Shown here: positions 1 to 6,905 of the stretch, piece by piece
How the letters are laid out: the number at the start of each line of letters is the position of its first letter
Numbering within the stretch: position 1 is the stretch's first letter
Source of the DNA: Rhizobium sp. ASV20
Lineage (GTDB): Bacteria; Pseudomonadota; Alphaproteobacteria; Rhizobiales; Rhizobiaceae
Direction: 5' to 3'
Assembly (NCBI RefSeq): GCF_016429015.1
Contig: NZ_JAELTU010000010.1
Coordinates: 17,734-81,733 of the forward strand
DNA length: 64,000 nt
The notes under the pieces: generated by a model
What the model was told of the DNA's origin: nothing
The model's database searches: none
Seen by the model: the letters and a program-made list of their open reading frames with translations, nothing else
Position numbers and translations under genes: made by a program

Positions 1-104
1 CCCGGCCAGCCGAGCACGACGACTTTGGCGTTTGCGAGGCCGGGAAGTGCTGTTGCCGACAGCGTCAGGGCGAGCAGCGCAGAGGATATATGCCTGAATT
101 TCAT
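1..104 (-). CDS. Secreted binding protein, N-terminal fragment
   Basis: Only the first 34 codons lie in the window; the gene runs off the left edge. The start ATG (complement of 102-104) opens a clear Sec signal peptide: MKFR, a hydrophobic core (ISSALLALTLSATA) and an A-N-A cleavage site, after which the mature protein begins KVVVLGWPG. A short beta-strand right after the signal is typical of family 1 ABC substrate-binding proteins. It is co-directional with and directly downstream of the amino-sugar gene nanEK (48 nt gap), so a binding protein for a sialic acid or amino-sugar transporter is likely, but the substrate cannot be read from this fragment. Confidence 0.6.
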   Translation of the reverse strand, partial: MKFRHISSALLALTLSATALPGLANAKVVVLGWP

Positions 105-151
105 TGTAGTTCCCTCTCTTTATCGTTGTTGATTGACTTGTGCAGGCTTGC

Positions 152-1666
152 TTATCGTTGGCGAGCGGCGAGATCGGCGGCGCCGATGATGCCGGCTCGC
201 GGGCCAAGGCTTGCCGCTACCAGATGCGGCGCGAGATGGTGAGGAAGCTCCGCCAACTGCGCGCGAACGGCTTCGAGATAGCCAGGCGCCAAACCTATGC
301 CGCCGCCGATGACCATGCGCTTTGGAGCAAACATCATCTGGATATCTCGGCAGAGAAGAGCGACGCGGGCAGCCGATTGCGCGATAATGTCCTTTGCCCA
401 GACTTCACCTTGGCGCGCCTGTTCGAATATTTCGGGTGCCTCGACCGGATGTCCTGCAGATGCTGCTTGCGCCGCCATCCAACGGCCGGAAACGACATCC
501 TCCAGCGGAGATTGCCCGCCAGTCGGCGCGCGAAGCAGGCCGAAATGGCCGGCCAGGCCAAGCAATGGTCGCCCATTGACCACGACACCGCCACCGATCC
601 CGGTGGAAATGGTCAGGAACACCGTATCCTCGTTGTTGCCGGCGCCGAACCTGTATTCGCCCCAGGCGGCCGCCTGAGCGTCGTTAACGGCGAAGGCTGG
701 CTTGCCGAACAGCTCGCTGGCGCGTGCGACTAGCGGATAGTCGTCAGGGATTGCAAGGGTGGCCGGGTTGAGCGCAGACCAGCTTCCTTCGCGAATGAGG
801 CCGGTCGCCGCGATCCCAACCTGTTCGTACTGCCCGTTCCATGACGCTGCCTGTTCGGCGATCGCAGCCAACCAGGCATCAGGGCCAGCCTCTCTGCTGG
901 TCATGATCGTTGCTTCGGCGAGGATCTGTGTGCCGCGCACCAGCGCTGCGAGCGTCTTGGTGCCACCGATATCGATCGCCAAGGTTGCTGCCTGCCGTTG
1001 TGAGAAGGCGGATGAGACTGCGTCGTGGAACCACGACGTGACATGTTCGGTTCTGGTGATCGCTGATCCAACGACGACCGCGCAAGCGCCGGCACTGACT
1101 GCCCCTGCCGCCTGTTCGGGGGTGCGGATGCGGCCTTCGGCGATCACATAGGGCGTCAGTTGCCGCATGGCAGCGATCAAGGCGATATCTGGATCCACGG
1201 GCTCCGGACCGCCGACATAGCCGGACATGGTCGTGCCGACAAAATCGACGCCAGCGGCAAGTGCGCGTCTTGCGTCGTCGAGACACGAGCAATCGGCCAT
1301 TGAAAGCAGGCCGCGTGCCTTGATGGCTGCGAGAAGCGCCTCGATCGTCGCCGGTCGAGCGCGATCAGTCGCGTCGAAGGCGATGATATCGGCTCCGGCA
1401 TCGGCCAATGCCTCGACATCGGCGACGAACGGGGTGATGCGCACCGGACTGTCGTCAAGATCGCGCTTGACGATGCCGATGATCGGCGCGTCAACGGCGG
1501 CCCTGACGGCTGCGACATAGGCCGAGGATTCGATCCTCAACGCTCGTGCGCCTGCCGCAAGCGCTGCGCGCGCAAAGCCGCTGACGAAAACGGCTTCATC
1601 CATCGCTCCGTCAGGCACTGGCTGACATGAGACGATGAGGCTGAGATTGAGATCTTCCTTGCGCAT
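152..1666 (-). CDS. nanEK: NanE-NanK fusion: ManNAc-6-P epimerase / ManNAc kinase
   Basis: A 504-residue fusion of two sialic-acid/amino-sugar catabolic enzymes. Residues 1-222 form a NanE-type TIM barrel (N-acetylmannosamine-6-P to N-acetylglucosamine-6-P), with the candidate catalytic Lys67 (IGIVKRD) and Glu177 (VIAEGRI). Residues 228-504 form a ROK-family sugar kinase (N-acetylmannosamine to its 6-phosphate), with the phosphate loop DIGGTKT at 232-238 and STGIGGG at 354-360. The usual ROK zinc motif (CxCG..GCxE) is absent: the equivalent stretch around 374-393 (GH..APTGGQSPLEDVVSG) has no Cys, so this kinase half belongs to a zinc-free branch or has lost the site. The start is supported by AGGGG 7 nt upstream. 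The fusion would channel ManNAc directly to GlcNAc-6-P. Confidence 0.88.
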   Translation of the reverse strand: MRKEDLNLSLIVSCQPVPDGAMDEAVFVSGFARAALAAGARALRIESSAYVAAVRAAVDAPIIGIVKRDLDDSPVRITPFVADVEALADAGADIIAFDATDRARPATIEALLAAIKARGLLSMADCSCLDDARRALAAGVDFVGTTMSGYVGGPEPVDPDIALIAAMRQLTPYVIAEGRIRTPEQAAGAVSAGACAVVVGSAITRTEHVTSWFHDAVSSAFSQRQAATLAIDIGGTKTLAALVRGTQILAEATIMTSREAGPDAWLAAIAEQAASWNGQYEQVGIAATGLIREGSWSALNPATLAIPDDYPLVARASELFGKPAFAVNDAQAAAWGEYRFGAGNNEDTVFLTISTGIGGGVVVNGRPLLGLAGHFGLLRAPTGGQSPLEDVVSGRWMAAQAASAGHPVEAPEIFEQARQGEVWAKDIIAQSAARVALLCRDIQMMFAPKRMVIGGGIGLAPGYLEAVRAQLAELPHHLAPHLVAASLGPRAGIIGAADLAARQR

Positions 1667-1716
1667 TCGGCACCCCTGTTTGGAGTGTCACGATAGACGA
1701 AGACTACCGGAAAGCA

Positions 1717-1738
1717 ACCGGTTTTAAACTGGTATTAT
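1717..1738. promoter_or_regulatory. Candidate GntR operator upstream of nanEK
   Basis: An imperfect palindrome ACCGGTTTTAAACTGGT (1717-1733) runs into ATTAT. The right part, ACTGGTATTAT (1728-1738), recurs exactly upstream of the gntR gene at 2535-2545. NagR/HutC-type GntR repressors use TGGTxTA-like sites, so this is probably where the adjacent GntR protein controls nanEK and itself. The site overlaps the stop codon of gntR and lies about 60-70 nt before the nanEK start. Confidence 0.5.
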
Positions 1739-2499
1739 CTTTGAAGCTCGAAGACGAAATCGTAGACCTCGCCTTTGTAGCGCGTTTCGCAATATTCGAC
1801 GATCTCGCCGTCGGCCAGAAAGCAGCGTCGCTCCGTCGTCAGGATCGGAGCGCCTGGCTCGCAACGCAAGTGCTGCGCATCCTCGAGCGAAGCGGCGCGC
1901 GCGCGCATTCTCTGTACCGCTCGCCGAGGCAGAAAACCCCGCTGGGCAAGCGCCTCATACAAGGAATCGCCGACGGAAGAAGGCGAGGGGAGAAAGCGTA
2001 CAGGCACGGCTGCATGTTCGACCGCGATCGGGACGCCGTCCGCTGTCCTCACCCTGCGCATCCGCAGAACCTGTGCGTTTGCAGAGATGCCCAGCGCCAT
2101 CATTTCGGTCGGCGACGGGCGGCTTAACTGCTTGGAAAGCCAAATGCAGCCGGGCTCCATTCCCCGTGCGCGCAAATCCTCGGAAAAGCTCGTCAGTGTC
2201 GACAGCGATTTCTCGACGCGATTGCCGATCTCACTGCGTGCGCCCTGTCGCCGGCTCAACATGCCTTCCTCCTCCAGCATCGCAAGGGCCTTGCGAACGG
2301 TCACTCGCGACAGCGACAGCGCCTCGGCTATCGACCTTTCTCCCGGTAGAGCGGAGCCGGATTTGAAGGCGTGGCTGCGGACGGCGCTTTCGATCGCCGT
2401 CTTCAGTCTTTTATAAAGGGGCATCTCCAGCGCGGCAGAGACGAATTCGTTCCTGATCAGCTCAATAATATCGGTCGCCAAGACGCACCATCCTTCCAT
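1735..2499 (-). CDS. GntR/HutC-family repressor with UTRA domain
   Basis: 254 residues: an N-terminal winged helix of GntR type (about residues 26-95; PLYKRLKTAIES, GERSIAEALSLSRVTVRKALAMLEEEG) followed by a UTRA effector domain (about 115-250) that in this family binds a phosphorylated sugar or similar small ligand. It sits just upstream of and co-directional with nanEK, so it probably represses the amino-sugar genes and releases them when a sugar phosphate such as GlcNAc-6-P binds. The ATG at 2499 has no good ribosome site; a TTG at 2481 with AAGGA nine bases before it is a plausible alternative start. Ligand identity is inference from context. Confidence 0.85.
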   Translation of the reverse strand: MEGWCVLATDIIELIRNEFVSAALEMPLYKRLKTAIESAVRSHAFKSGSALPGERSIAEALSLSRVTVRKALAMLEEEGMLSRRQGARSEIGNRVEKSLSTLTSFSEDLRARGMEPGCIWLSKQLSRPSPTEMMALGISANAQVLRMRRVRTADGVPIAVEHAAVPVRFLPSPSSVGDSLYEALAQRGFLPRRAVQRMRARAASLEDAQHLRCEPGAPILTTERRCFLADGEIVEYCETRYKGEVYDFVFELQR

Positions 2500-2534
2500 G
2501 ACGCGAGCATGGAGAAGATTTCATCCTGTTCGCT

Positions 2535-2545
2535 ACTGGTATTAT
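2535..2545. promoter_or_regulatory. Second copy of the ACTGGTATTAT motif, before gntR
   Basis: Exact 11-bp repeat of the motif at 1728-1738, here about 36 nt before the gntR start and overlapping the stop codon of the preceding gene. Its presence before both nanEK and gntR suggests autoregulation. This copy lacks the left half of the palindrome seen at 1717-1733, so it may be a weaker site. Confidence 0.45.
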
Positions 2546-3015
2546 TTTGGCGAGCTTTTTTGGATCTGTCGAGAGCGGGGGGAATGAATGCCCCAAGAGG
2601 AAGGAGTCGGTTTTATGGCCAGGGGCTTATGATGCGACGGACCGACGTTCCGGCGTCTGGCCACGCTCGTATTGCTGGCGACGTGCAGCGGGCTTTTGGG
2701 TGCGACGGGGGGGATGCTGGTTGTCTTGGCCTTGGTTACTCCAAGCCAACGCAAAATTGCATCGAAGCCGGGTTGAGCGGCCCGCTTCACCTCCGGACTC
2801 ATTTCGGCGTCCATGCCGCAGAGTGTTGCAATTTCTTGAAAATCGACGCGCCCTGCTCGCAGTGGGGGACGCGATTGGAAGACGATGAGCCCGATCATGA
2901 AGCCCTTGAGATTTTCAAAACTGCGCGGCTGCAGCAGCGGCGCGAGCCTCAGATCACAGAAGTCCGAGATCTTGCGTTGGAAAACATCGGAGGCAGAATT
3001 CTTCTTTACGGGCAT
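2542..3015 (-). CDS. Conserved-looking protein of unknown function, possibly truncated
   Basis: 157 residues, not recognised with confidence. The start ATG has a good AAGGA seven bases upstream, which supports a real gene. Residues 1-95 look folded (FQRKISDFCDLRLAPLLQPRSFENLKGFMIGLIVFQSRPP then EIATLCGMDAEMSPEVK). From about residue 96 the sequence becomes rich in Pro, Ser, Arg and Lys with little predicted structure, which would fit a C-terminal frameshift or truncation of a longer protein. It is co-directional with gntR 42 nt downstream. No catalytic motif is visible; a link to recombinase-associated proteins is only a vague resemblance. Confidence 0.5.
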   Translation of the reverse strand: MPVKKNSASDVFQRKISDFCDLRLAPLLQPRSFENLKGFMIGLIVFQSRPPLRAGRVDFQEIATLCGMDAEMSPEVKRAAQPGFDAILRWLGVTKAKTTSIPPVAPKSPLHVASNTSVARRRNVGPSHHKPLAIKPTPSSWGIHSPRSRQIQKSSPK

Positions 3016-3310
3016 TATTCATTCCTTGCATGCGACCTCATTCAAAGGCCGGGGTGTGGCCCGCTAAAGCACTGAGGTTAACGAAGCGCAAACAACCGAC
3101 CGTTTGGCCGCTTTCAAATCTACGATGCGTCAATGTTTTGCAAGGGGAGAACGATCACGCTTGGGTTAGAATCCGGCAAATGCCCGCAGCCTTGGCATGA
3201 TGCGTGGCAGCTTTGATATTTGCGGGGCAAAACCATGAAAAAACTGTAACTTGCCTCGCATGCCAATGAGAGCGACATTTGCCTTGCGCCGGATTGATGA
3301 GGTGAAAGAC

Positions 3311-3469
3311 ATGTCAGTCTTGGAAATGTTAGTTAGACGCCGGATGCAGGAAGAATATGCCAAGGGCACTTCGCCGGAGCGGATTACCCGGCTCCTGCAA
3401 GAGTTTCTCAACGGGACAGAAGCCTCCCAAGCAGATGCTGCCCCGCGCCAGACGTCCAATAGCCGATAG
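3311..3469 (+). CDS. Small helical protein (52 aa), unknown
   Basis: A short reading frame beginning MSVLEMLVRRRMQEEYAKG, preceded by GAGGTG seven bases before the ATG and followed after 20 nt by a strong terminator hairpin. These two signals, not homology, are the reasons to call it. The product is predicted alpha-helical, with Arg/Glu-rich first helix and a second one (SPERITRLLQEFL), then a Ser/Gln/Ala tail. An in-frame upstream ATG at 3251 would extend it by 20 residues but has no better ribosome site. The region 3016-3310 before it holds no gene I can support, presumably its promoter. Confidence 0.45.
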   Translation: MSVLEMLVRRRMQEEYAKGTSPERITRLLQEFLNGTEASQADAAPRQTSNSR

Positions 3470-3489
3470 AAATCAACAGATGGAATGAT

Positions 3490-3527
3490 GGCCGGCCTTC
3501 GAGGTTTTCTCGATAGCCGGCCGTTTT
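3490..3527 (+). terminator. Rho-independent terminator after the 52-aa gene
   Basis: A 14-nt arm (3490-3503, GGCCGGCCTTCGAG) pairs with 3509-3522 with two mismatches around a 5-nt loop, followed by TTTT at 3524-3527. It stands between convergent genes (small + gene and the - strand ampC). Confidence 0.7.
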
Positions 3528-3560
3528 AATGAATACGCCGAGAGACGGCAATTATGCCCG

Positions 3561-4751
3561 CTACTGTGCACCACCAGAGGCCGAGAGGTTTTTGATGGCG
3601 GTCAAGATTTTATATGCCGCCTTGACCCGTTCGGGGATCGGGTAGTTCTTGTTCGCCAGCAATACGATGCCGACCTGTTGAGAGGGAATGAAGACGGCGT
3701 AGGTGCCGAAGCCGTTTGTCGACCCGGTCTTGTTGAGCAAGATGTCCTTTTTCGACTGTTGCGGCGTGTTGAGCGGCTCGGTCTTATGCGGTTCGAGCGC
3801 CATGTCGGATGAATTGCCGCCAAGCAGGCGGGCAAGGGTCGTCGGATAGGCGTAGCTTTCCCAGCCCAGAGCCTGGGTCATGTTTCCCACAGTATAATGA
3901 CCGACATGGGTTTCAGCGATCGCGCGCTGCAAGGTTTCGTCCTTAAGCCTCGAGCCGTCCATGTTGATTTCAAGGACACTGAGCATATCGGAGGCCGTCG
4001 TCTTGATGCCGTAGGCCTGGGCATCAAGAACGCCTGGGCCAACCCGCATCGGCTTGCCCTGCTTTGAATAGCCATAGGCATAGTTGCGCATCTCGACGGC
4101 CGGGACGTGAACATAGGTGTGCTTGAGCCCGAGGCCGGCAAGGATCCTGTCCTGCATCAGCGCGTCGAAAGGTTGGCCCATGGCTCGTGCGGCCAGATAG
4201 CCAAATAGGCCGATGCTGGGGTTGGAGTACTGCCGGAAGCTGCCGGGTGCATAGGAGGGATGCCAGTTGCGATAATAGGCAACCATCTTTTCTTGATCGG
4301 TCACCTCTTTCGGAAACTGCAGGGGCAGGCCACCGGCGCTGTAAGTGCCGAGCTCAAGCAGGCTGATCTTGTCGAAGCTGCTTCCGGCAAGTTCTGGCAT
4401 GTATTTCGTTGCCATGTCTGAGAAGGACAGCTTTCCGCTCACCTGCGCGTAGGAGGCGAGCACTGCGGTAAAGGTCTTGCTGACGGACCCGATCTCGAAG
4501 ATCGTGTCATTGGTAACTCTTTGACCGGCTTCCTTCGAGGCGACGCCGTAGTTGAACACGTAGCGCTCGCCCTTGATGCTGATCGCAAGAGCCAGACCGG
4601 GAATGTCATTTTCTTTCATGAGCGGCCGGATGGTTGCATCAACCACCTGCCGGAGGCGATCTTCATCGTTGGTGCCTGCGGCATGTGCCCCAACGCCGTA
4701 GGCAAGGCAGCAGGCGGCAATGCCGAGCGTTCGAAATGGAATGAAATGCAT
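3561..4751 (-). CDS. ampC: Class C beta-lactamase (AmpC)
   Basis: 396 residues with a Sec signal peptide (FRTLGIAACCLAYGVGAHA). The three class C landmarks are present: Ser89-Val-Ser-Lys92 (active-site serine and general base), Tyr175-Ser-Asn177 and Lys341-Thr-Gly343. Length is normal for AmpC. It hydrolyses beta-lactams, mainly cephalosporins, in the periplasm. It lies 108 nt downstream of, and co-directional with, a class A beta-lactamase, probably in the same AmpR-controlled unit. The ATG at 4751 is chosen because it opens the signal peptide; AAGGAC lies 12 nt upstream, so a TTG two codons earlier is also possible. An upstream extension to 4832 would add a non-signal N terminus and is not favoured. 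Confidence 0.92.
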   Translation of the reverse strand: MHFIPFRTLGIAACCLAYGVGAHAAGTNDEDRLRQVVDATIRPLMKENDIPGLALAISIKGERYVFNYGVASKEAGQRVTNDTIFEIGSVSKTFTAVLASYAQVSGKLSFSDMATKYMPELAGSSFDKISLLELGTYSAGGLPLQFPKEVTDQEKMVAYYRNWHPSYAPGSFRQYSNPSIGLFGYLAARAMGQPFDALMQDRILAGLGLKHTYVHVPAVEMRNYAYGYSKQGKPMRVGPGVLDAQAYGIKTTASDMLSVLEINMDGSRLKDETLQRAIAETHVGHYTVGNMTQALGWESYAYPTTLARLLGGNSSDMALEPHKTEPLNTPQQSKKDILLNKTGSTNGFGTYAVFIPSQQVGIVLLANKNYPIPERVKAAYKILTAIKNLSASGGAQ

Positions 4752-4859
4752 GTACAAGATGATGTCCTTATTGTCGTGGCAGCCGGCGCAGAAGGGCACG
4801 GCGGCGAGATGCTTCGGACGGCAGATTCCCATAGAGATTGCCGCCGCCGATCGCTGGTT

Positions 4860-5753
4860 TCAGATCGTTGCTGCGATGCGGCCGATCTCGGCGAGGACGG
4901 CATTGCGTTCGTCCGACGCAATTCCGGGTATCTCGCAATAGGCCGTGACGATAATAGGCGCGCGGTTCGACGGCCATAGCACTGCGATATCGTTGGCATT
5001 GCCGAATTTATCGTCGTTCGTTCCCGTCTTGTCGCCGGCCAGCCAATCCTTGGGGAGGCCGGCTCGCAGACGGGCATCTCCTGTCTTCGTCATGATCAGC
5101 CATGCAGCGAGCTGTGATCGCGAAGCCGGTGTCAGCACCTCGGTAAACAGAAGTCGGCGCAGGTTTTCCAACATGGCCGTTGCCGTTGTTGTGTCTCGCT
5201 GGTCGTCGGGCGCGTCATGGACGTTCAATTCCGGCTCTATGCGGTCGAGGCGCGTGATGTCGTCGCCGAGGCCGCGGCAGAGCGCAGTGACAGCCTTTGG
5301 GCCGCCGGAGCTGGCAAGCAGAAGGTTTGCCGCCGCATTGTCGCTGAGGGTGACGGCTGCTGCGCAGAGTTCCGCGACGGTCATGCCGGTATCACCGACA
5401 TTTGCTTCGGTTGCCGGCGAATTCCCGAGGAGGTCGCTTTTCGTGTAGCGAATGCGCCGATCGAGCTTTTCTTCACCCTTGTCGACACGCGTCAGCACCA
5501 GAGCTGCCAGTAGCGCCTTGAAGGTGCTGCACATCAGGATGCGCTCGCCGGCGCGATGTTCGATGCGCTTGTCGCTTGCCATGTCGAGAATGCTGACGCA
5601 GATGCGTCCTGGGTGCTTGCTTTCAAGCGCTGCAAGCCGCGCTTCGCCTGAAACACTATCCGCAGCGCGTCCAATCCCGCTTATCCCGGCCAGAACAGGG
5701 AGCGCAAGCAAGCTGCCGGCAAGGCTCTGCCGGCGTGACAATAAGATCGTCAT
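4860..5753 (-). CDS. Class A beta-lactamase, probably Tat-exported
   Basis: 297 residues with all class A motifs: Ser76-Thr-Phe-Lys79, Ser137-Asp-Asn139, Glu173-Pro-Glu-Leu-Asn177 (the Glu166 general base of standard numbering) and Lys242-Thr-Gly244. The N terminus carries SRRQSL followed by a mildly hydrophobic stretch ending GRAADS, which looks like a twin-arginine signal, as found in several class A enzymes. GGAA six bases before the ATG supports the start; an extension to 5798 does not add a better signal. It acts on penicillins and some cephalosporins in the periplasm. It is the first gene transcribed leftwards from the ampR divergent promoter, with ampC following. Confidence 0.92.
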   Translation of the reverse strand: MTILLSRRQSLAGSLLALPVLAGISGIGRAADSVSGEARLAALESKHPGRICVSILDMASDKRIEHRAGERILMCSTFKALLAALVLTRVDKGEEKLDRRIRYTKSDLLGNSPATEANVGDTGMTVAELCAAAVTLSDNAAANLLLASSGGPKAVTALCRGLGDDITRLDRIEPELNVHDAPDDQRDTTTATAMLENLRRLLFTEVLTPASRSQLAAWLIMTKTGDARLRAGLPKDWLAGDKTGTNDDKFGNANDIAVLWPSNRAPIIVTAYCEIPGIASDERNAVLAEIGRIAATI

Positions 5754-5883
5754 CGTGGTTCCAATTCGATTTTGTTGAGCAGAAGGCTTGCACGTCAAGT
5801 CTCGTGGACGTCGTGGAGACCCCGCAAATCACCTTGCGAGGCGGACTATGCCGCTGCTTTGTGCCCTAGACAAACGATCAATT

Positions 5884-5917
5884 TTGGGCTTAGGCATGAG
5901 AAAAACTTGGGCTTAGG
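5884..5917. promoter_or_regulatory. Direct repeats in the ampR/beta-lactamase divergent promoter
   Basis: TTGGGCTTAGG occurs twice, at 5884-5894 and 5907-5917, 23 bp apart (about two helical turns), immediately before the ampR start at 5923. The 169-bp gap between the divergent genes is where an AmpR-type LysR regulator should bind. The repeats are the obvious candidate operator or part of it, and would let AmpR control both its own gene and the beta-lactamases. Confidence 0.5.
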
Positions 5918-5922
5918 ACACA

Positions 5923-6801
5923 ATGGACATCTCACAGCTTCCGCTGAATGCGCTGCGCGTTTTCGAGGCGTCGGCGCGACATTGCAGTTTCACGCGGGCA
6001 GGTCTGGAGCTTCGGGTCACGCAGACGGCGGTCAGCCATCAGGTCAAGGCGCTGGAGGATGTGCTGGGCGTGACGCTCTTCAAGCGCCTGCCGCGCGGCC
6101 TGGCGCTCACCGACGAGGGGCATGCGTTGCTGCCGGTTCTGACCGACGCCTTTCGTCGCATGAGCGCCACACTTAGCCAGTTGGAGGAGGGAAATTTTGC
6201 CGAGATTCTGACGGTCGGCGTCGTCGGCACGTTTGCGATTGGCTGGCTCTTGCCGCGGCTTGGCAGCTTCAAGGTACAGCATCCGCACATCGACCTGCGT
6301 CTGAAGACCAATAATAACCGGGCAGACATGGTGCTGGACGGGCTGGATTTCTTCATGCGATTTGGCGATGGCGCATGGCACGGCACCGAAGCGATCCACC
6401 TGATGGATGCGCCGCTGTCGCCGGTCTGTACGCCTGCCATGGGCGAACGATTGCGTACCCCCGCTGATCTGGCCGAACTCGAATTGCTGCGATCCTACCG
6501 GATCGACGAATGGTCGCTGTGGTTCCGGGCGGCAGGATTGCCGCCTCCTCATCTTCGAGGCTGGATGTTCGATTCGTCACTGACGCTGGTGGAGGCCGTT
6601 GCACGCGGCGTCGGCGTTGCCCTCGTTCCCGTTGCCATGTTTTCCCATGACGTCGAGGCCGGGCGCATCATGCAGCCGTTCCGGATCACCGCCATGACCG
6701 GAAGCTACTGGTTGACGCGATTGAAGTCGCGAGCGGAAACGGCATCGATGAAAGCGTTCCGACAGTGGGTTATTGCGGAAATCGAGGAGATGCCGGCGTA
6801 A
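5923..6801 (+). CDS. ampR: AmpR-type LysR regulator
   Basis: 292 residues. The N-terminal LysR winged helix (LNALRVFEASARHCSFTRAGLELRVTQTAVSHQVKALE, about residues 8-50) is of the AmpR/GcvA subgroup, and the rest is a LysR effector domain. It is transcribed divergently from the class A and class C beta-lactamase genes, the classical ampR arrangement. In known systems AmpR senses murein-recycling muropeptides and activates beta-lactamase expression when beta-lactams disturb peptidoglycan turnover. The start is supported by AGGA four to five bases upstream. The assignment rests on subgroup look and gene position; a GcvA-like regulator of something else is less likely here. Confidence 0.82.
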   Translation: MDISQLPLNALRVFEASARHCSFTRAGLELRVTQTAVSHQVKALEDVLGVTLFKRLPRGLALTDEGHALLPVLTDAFRRMSATLSQLEEGNFAEILTVGVVGTFAIGWLLPRLGSFKVQHPHIDLRLKTNNNRADMVLDGLDFFMRFGDGAWHGTEAIHLMDAPLSPVCTPAMGERLRTPADLAELELLRSYRIDEWSLWFRAAGLPPPHLRGWMFDSSLTLVEAVARGVGVALVPVAMFSHDVEAGRIMQPFRITAMTGSYWLTRLKSRAETASMKAFRQWVIAEIEEMPA

Positions 6802-6807
6802 AGTGAA

Positions 6808-6853
6808 CAGCATCCTGCGACCCCGGACTTCTGTCCGAGGTCGCAGGATGCTG
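6808..6853. terminator. Long hairpin between convergent ampR and chemoreceptor
   Basis: A 15-bp perfect stem (6808-6822 with 6839-6853; CAGCATCCTGCGACC) continues through a single C/A mismatch into a further 5-bp stem (6824-6828 with 6833-6837) closed by TTCT. There is no long T tract, but the position between convergent genes and the stem length indicate a bidirectional terminator. Confidence 0.65.
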
Positions 6854-6905
6854 AGTTCTTCAATGCGGCTTGCTCTCACATGGCTGGCGACGGCCAGCGG
6901 CGGCT

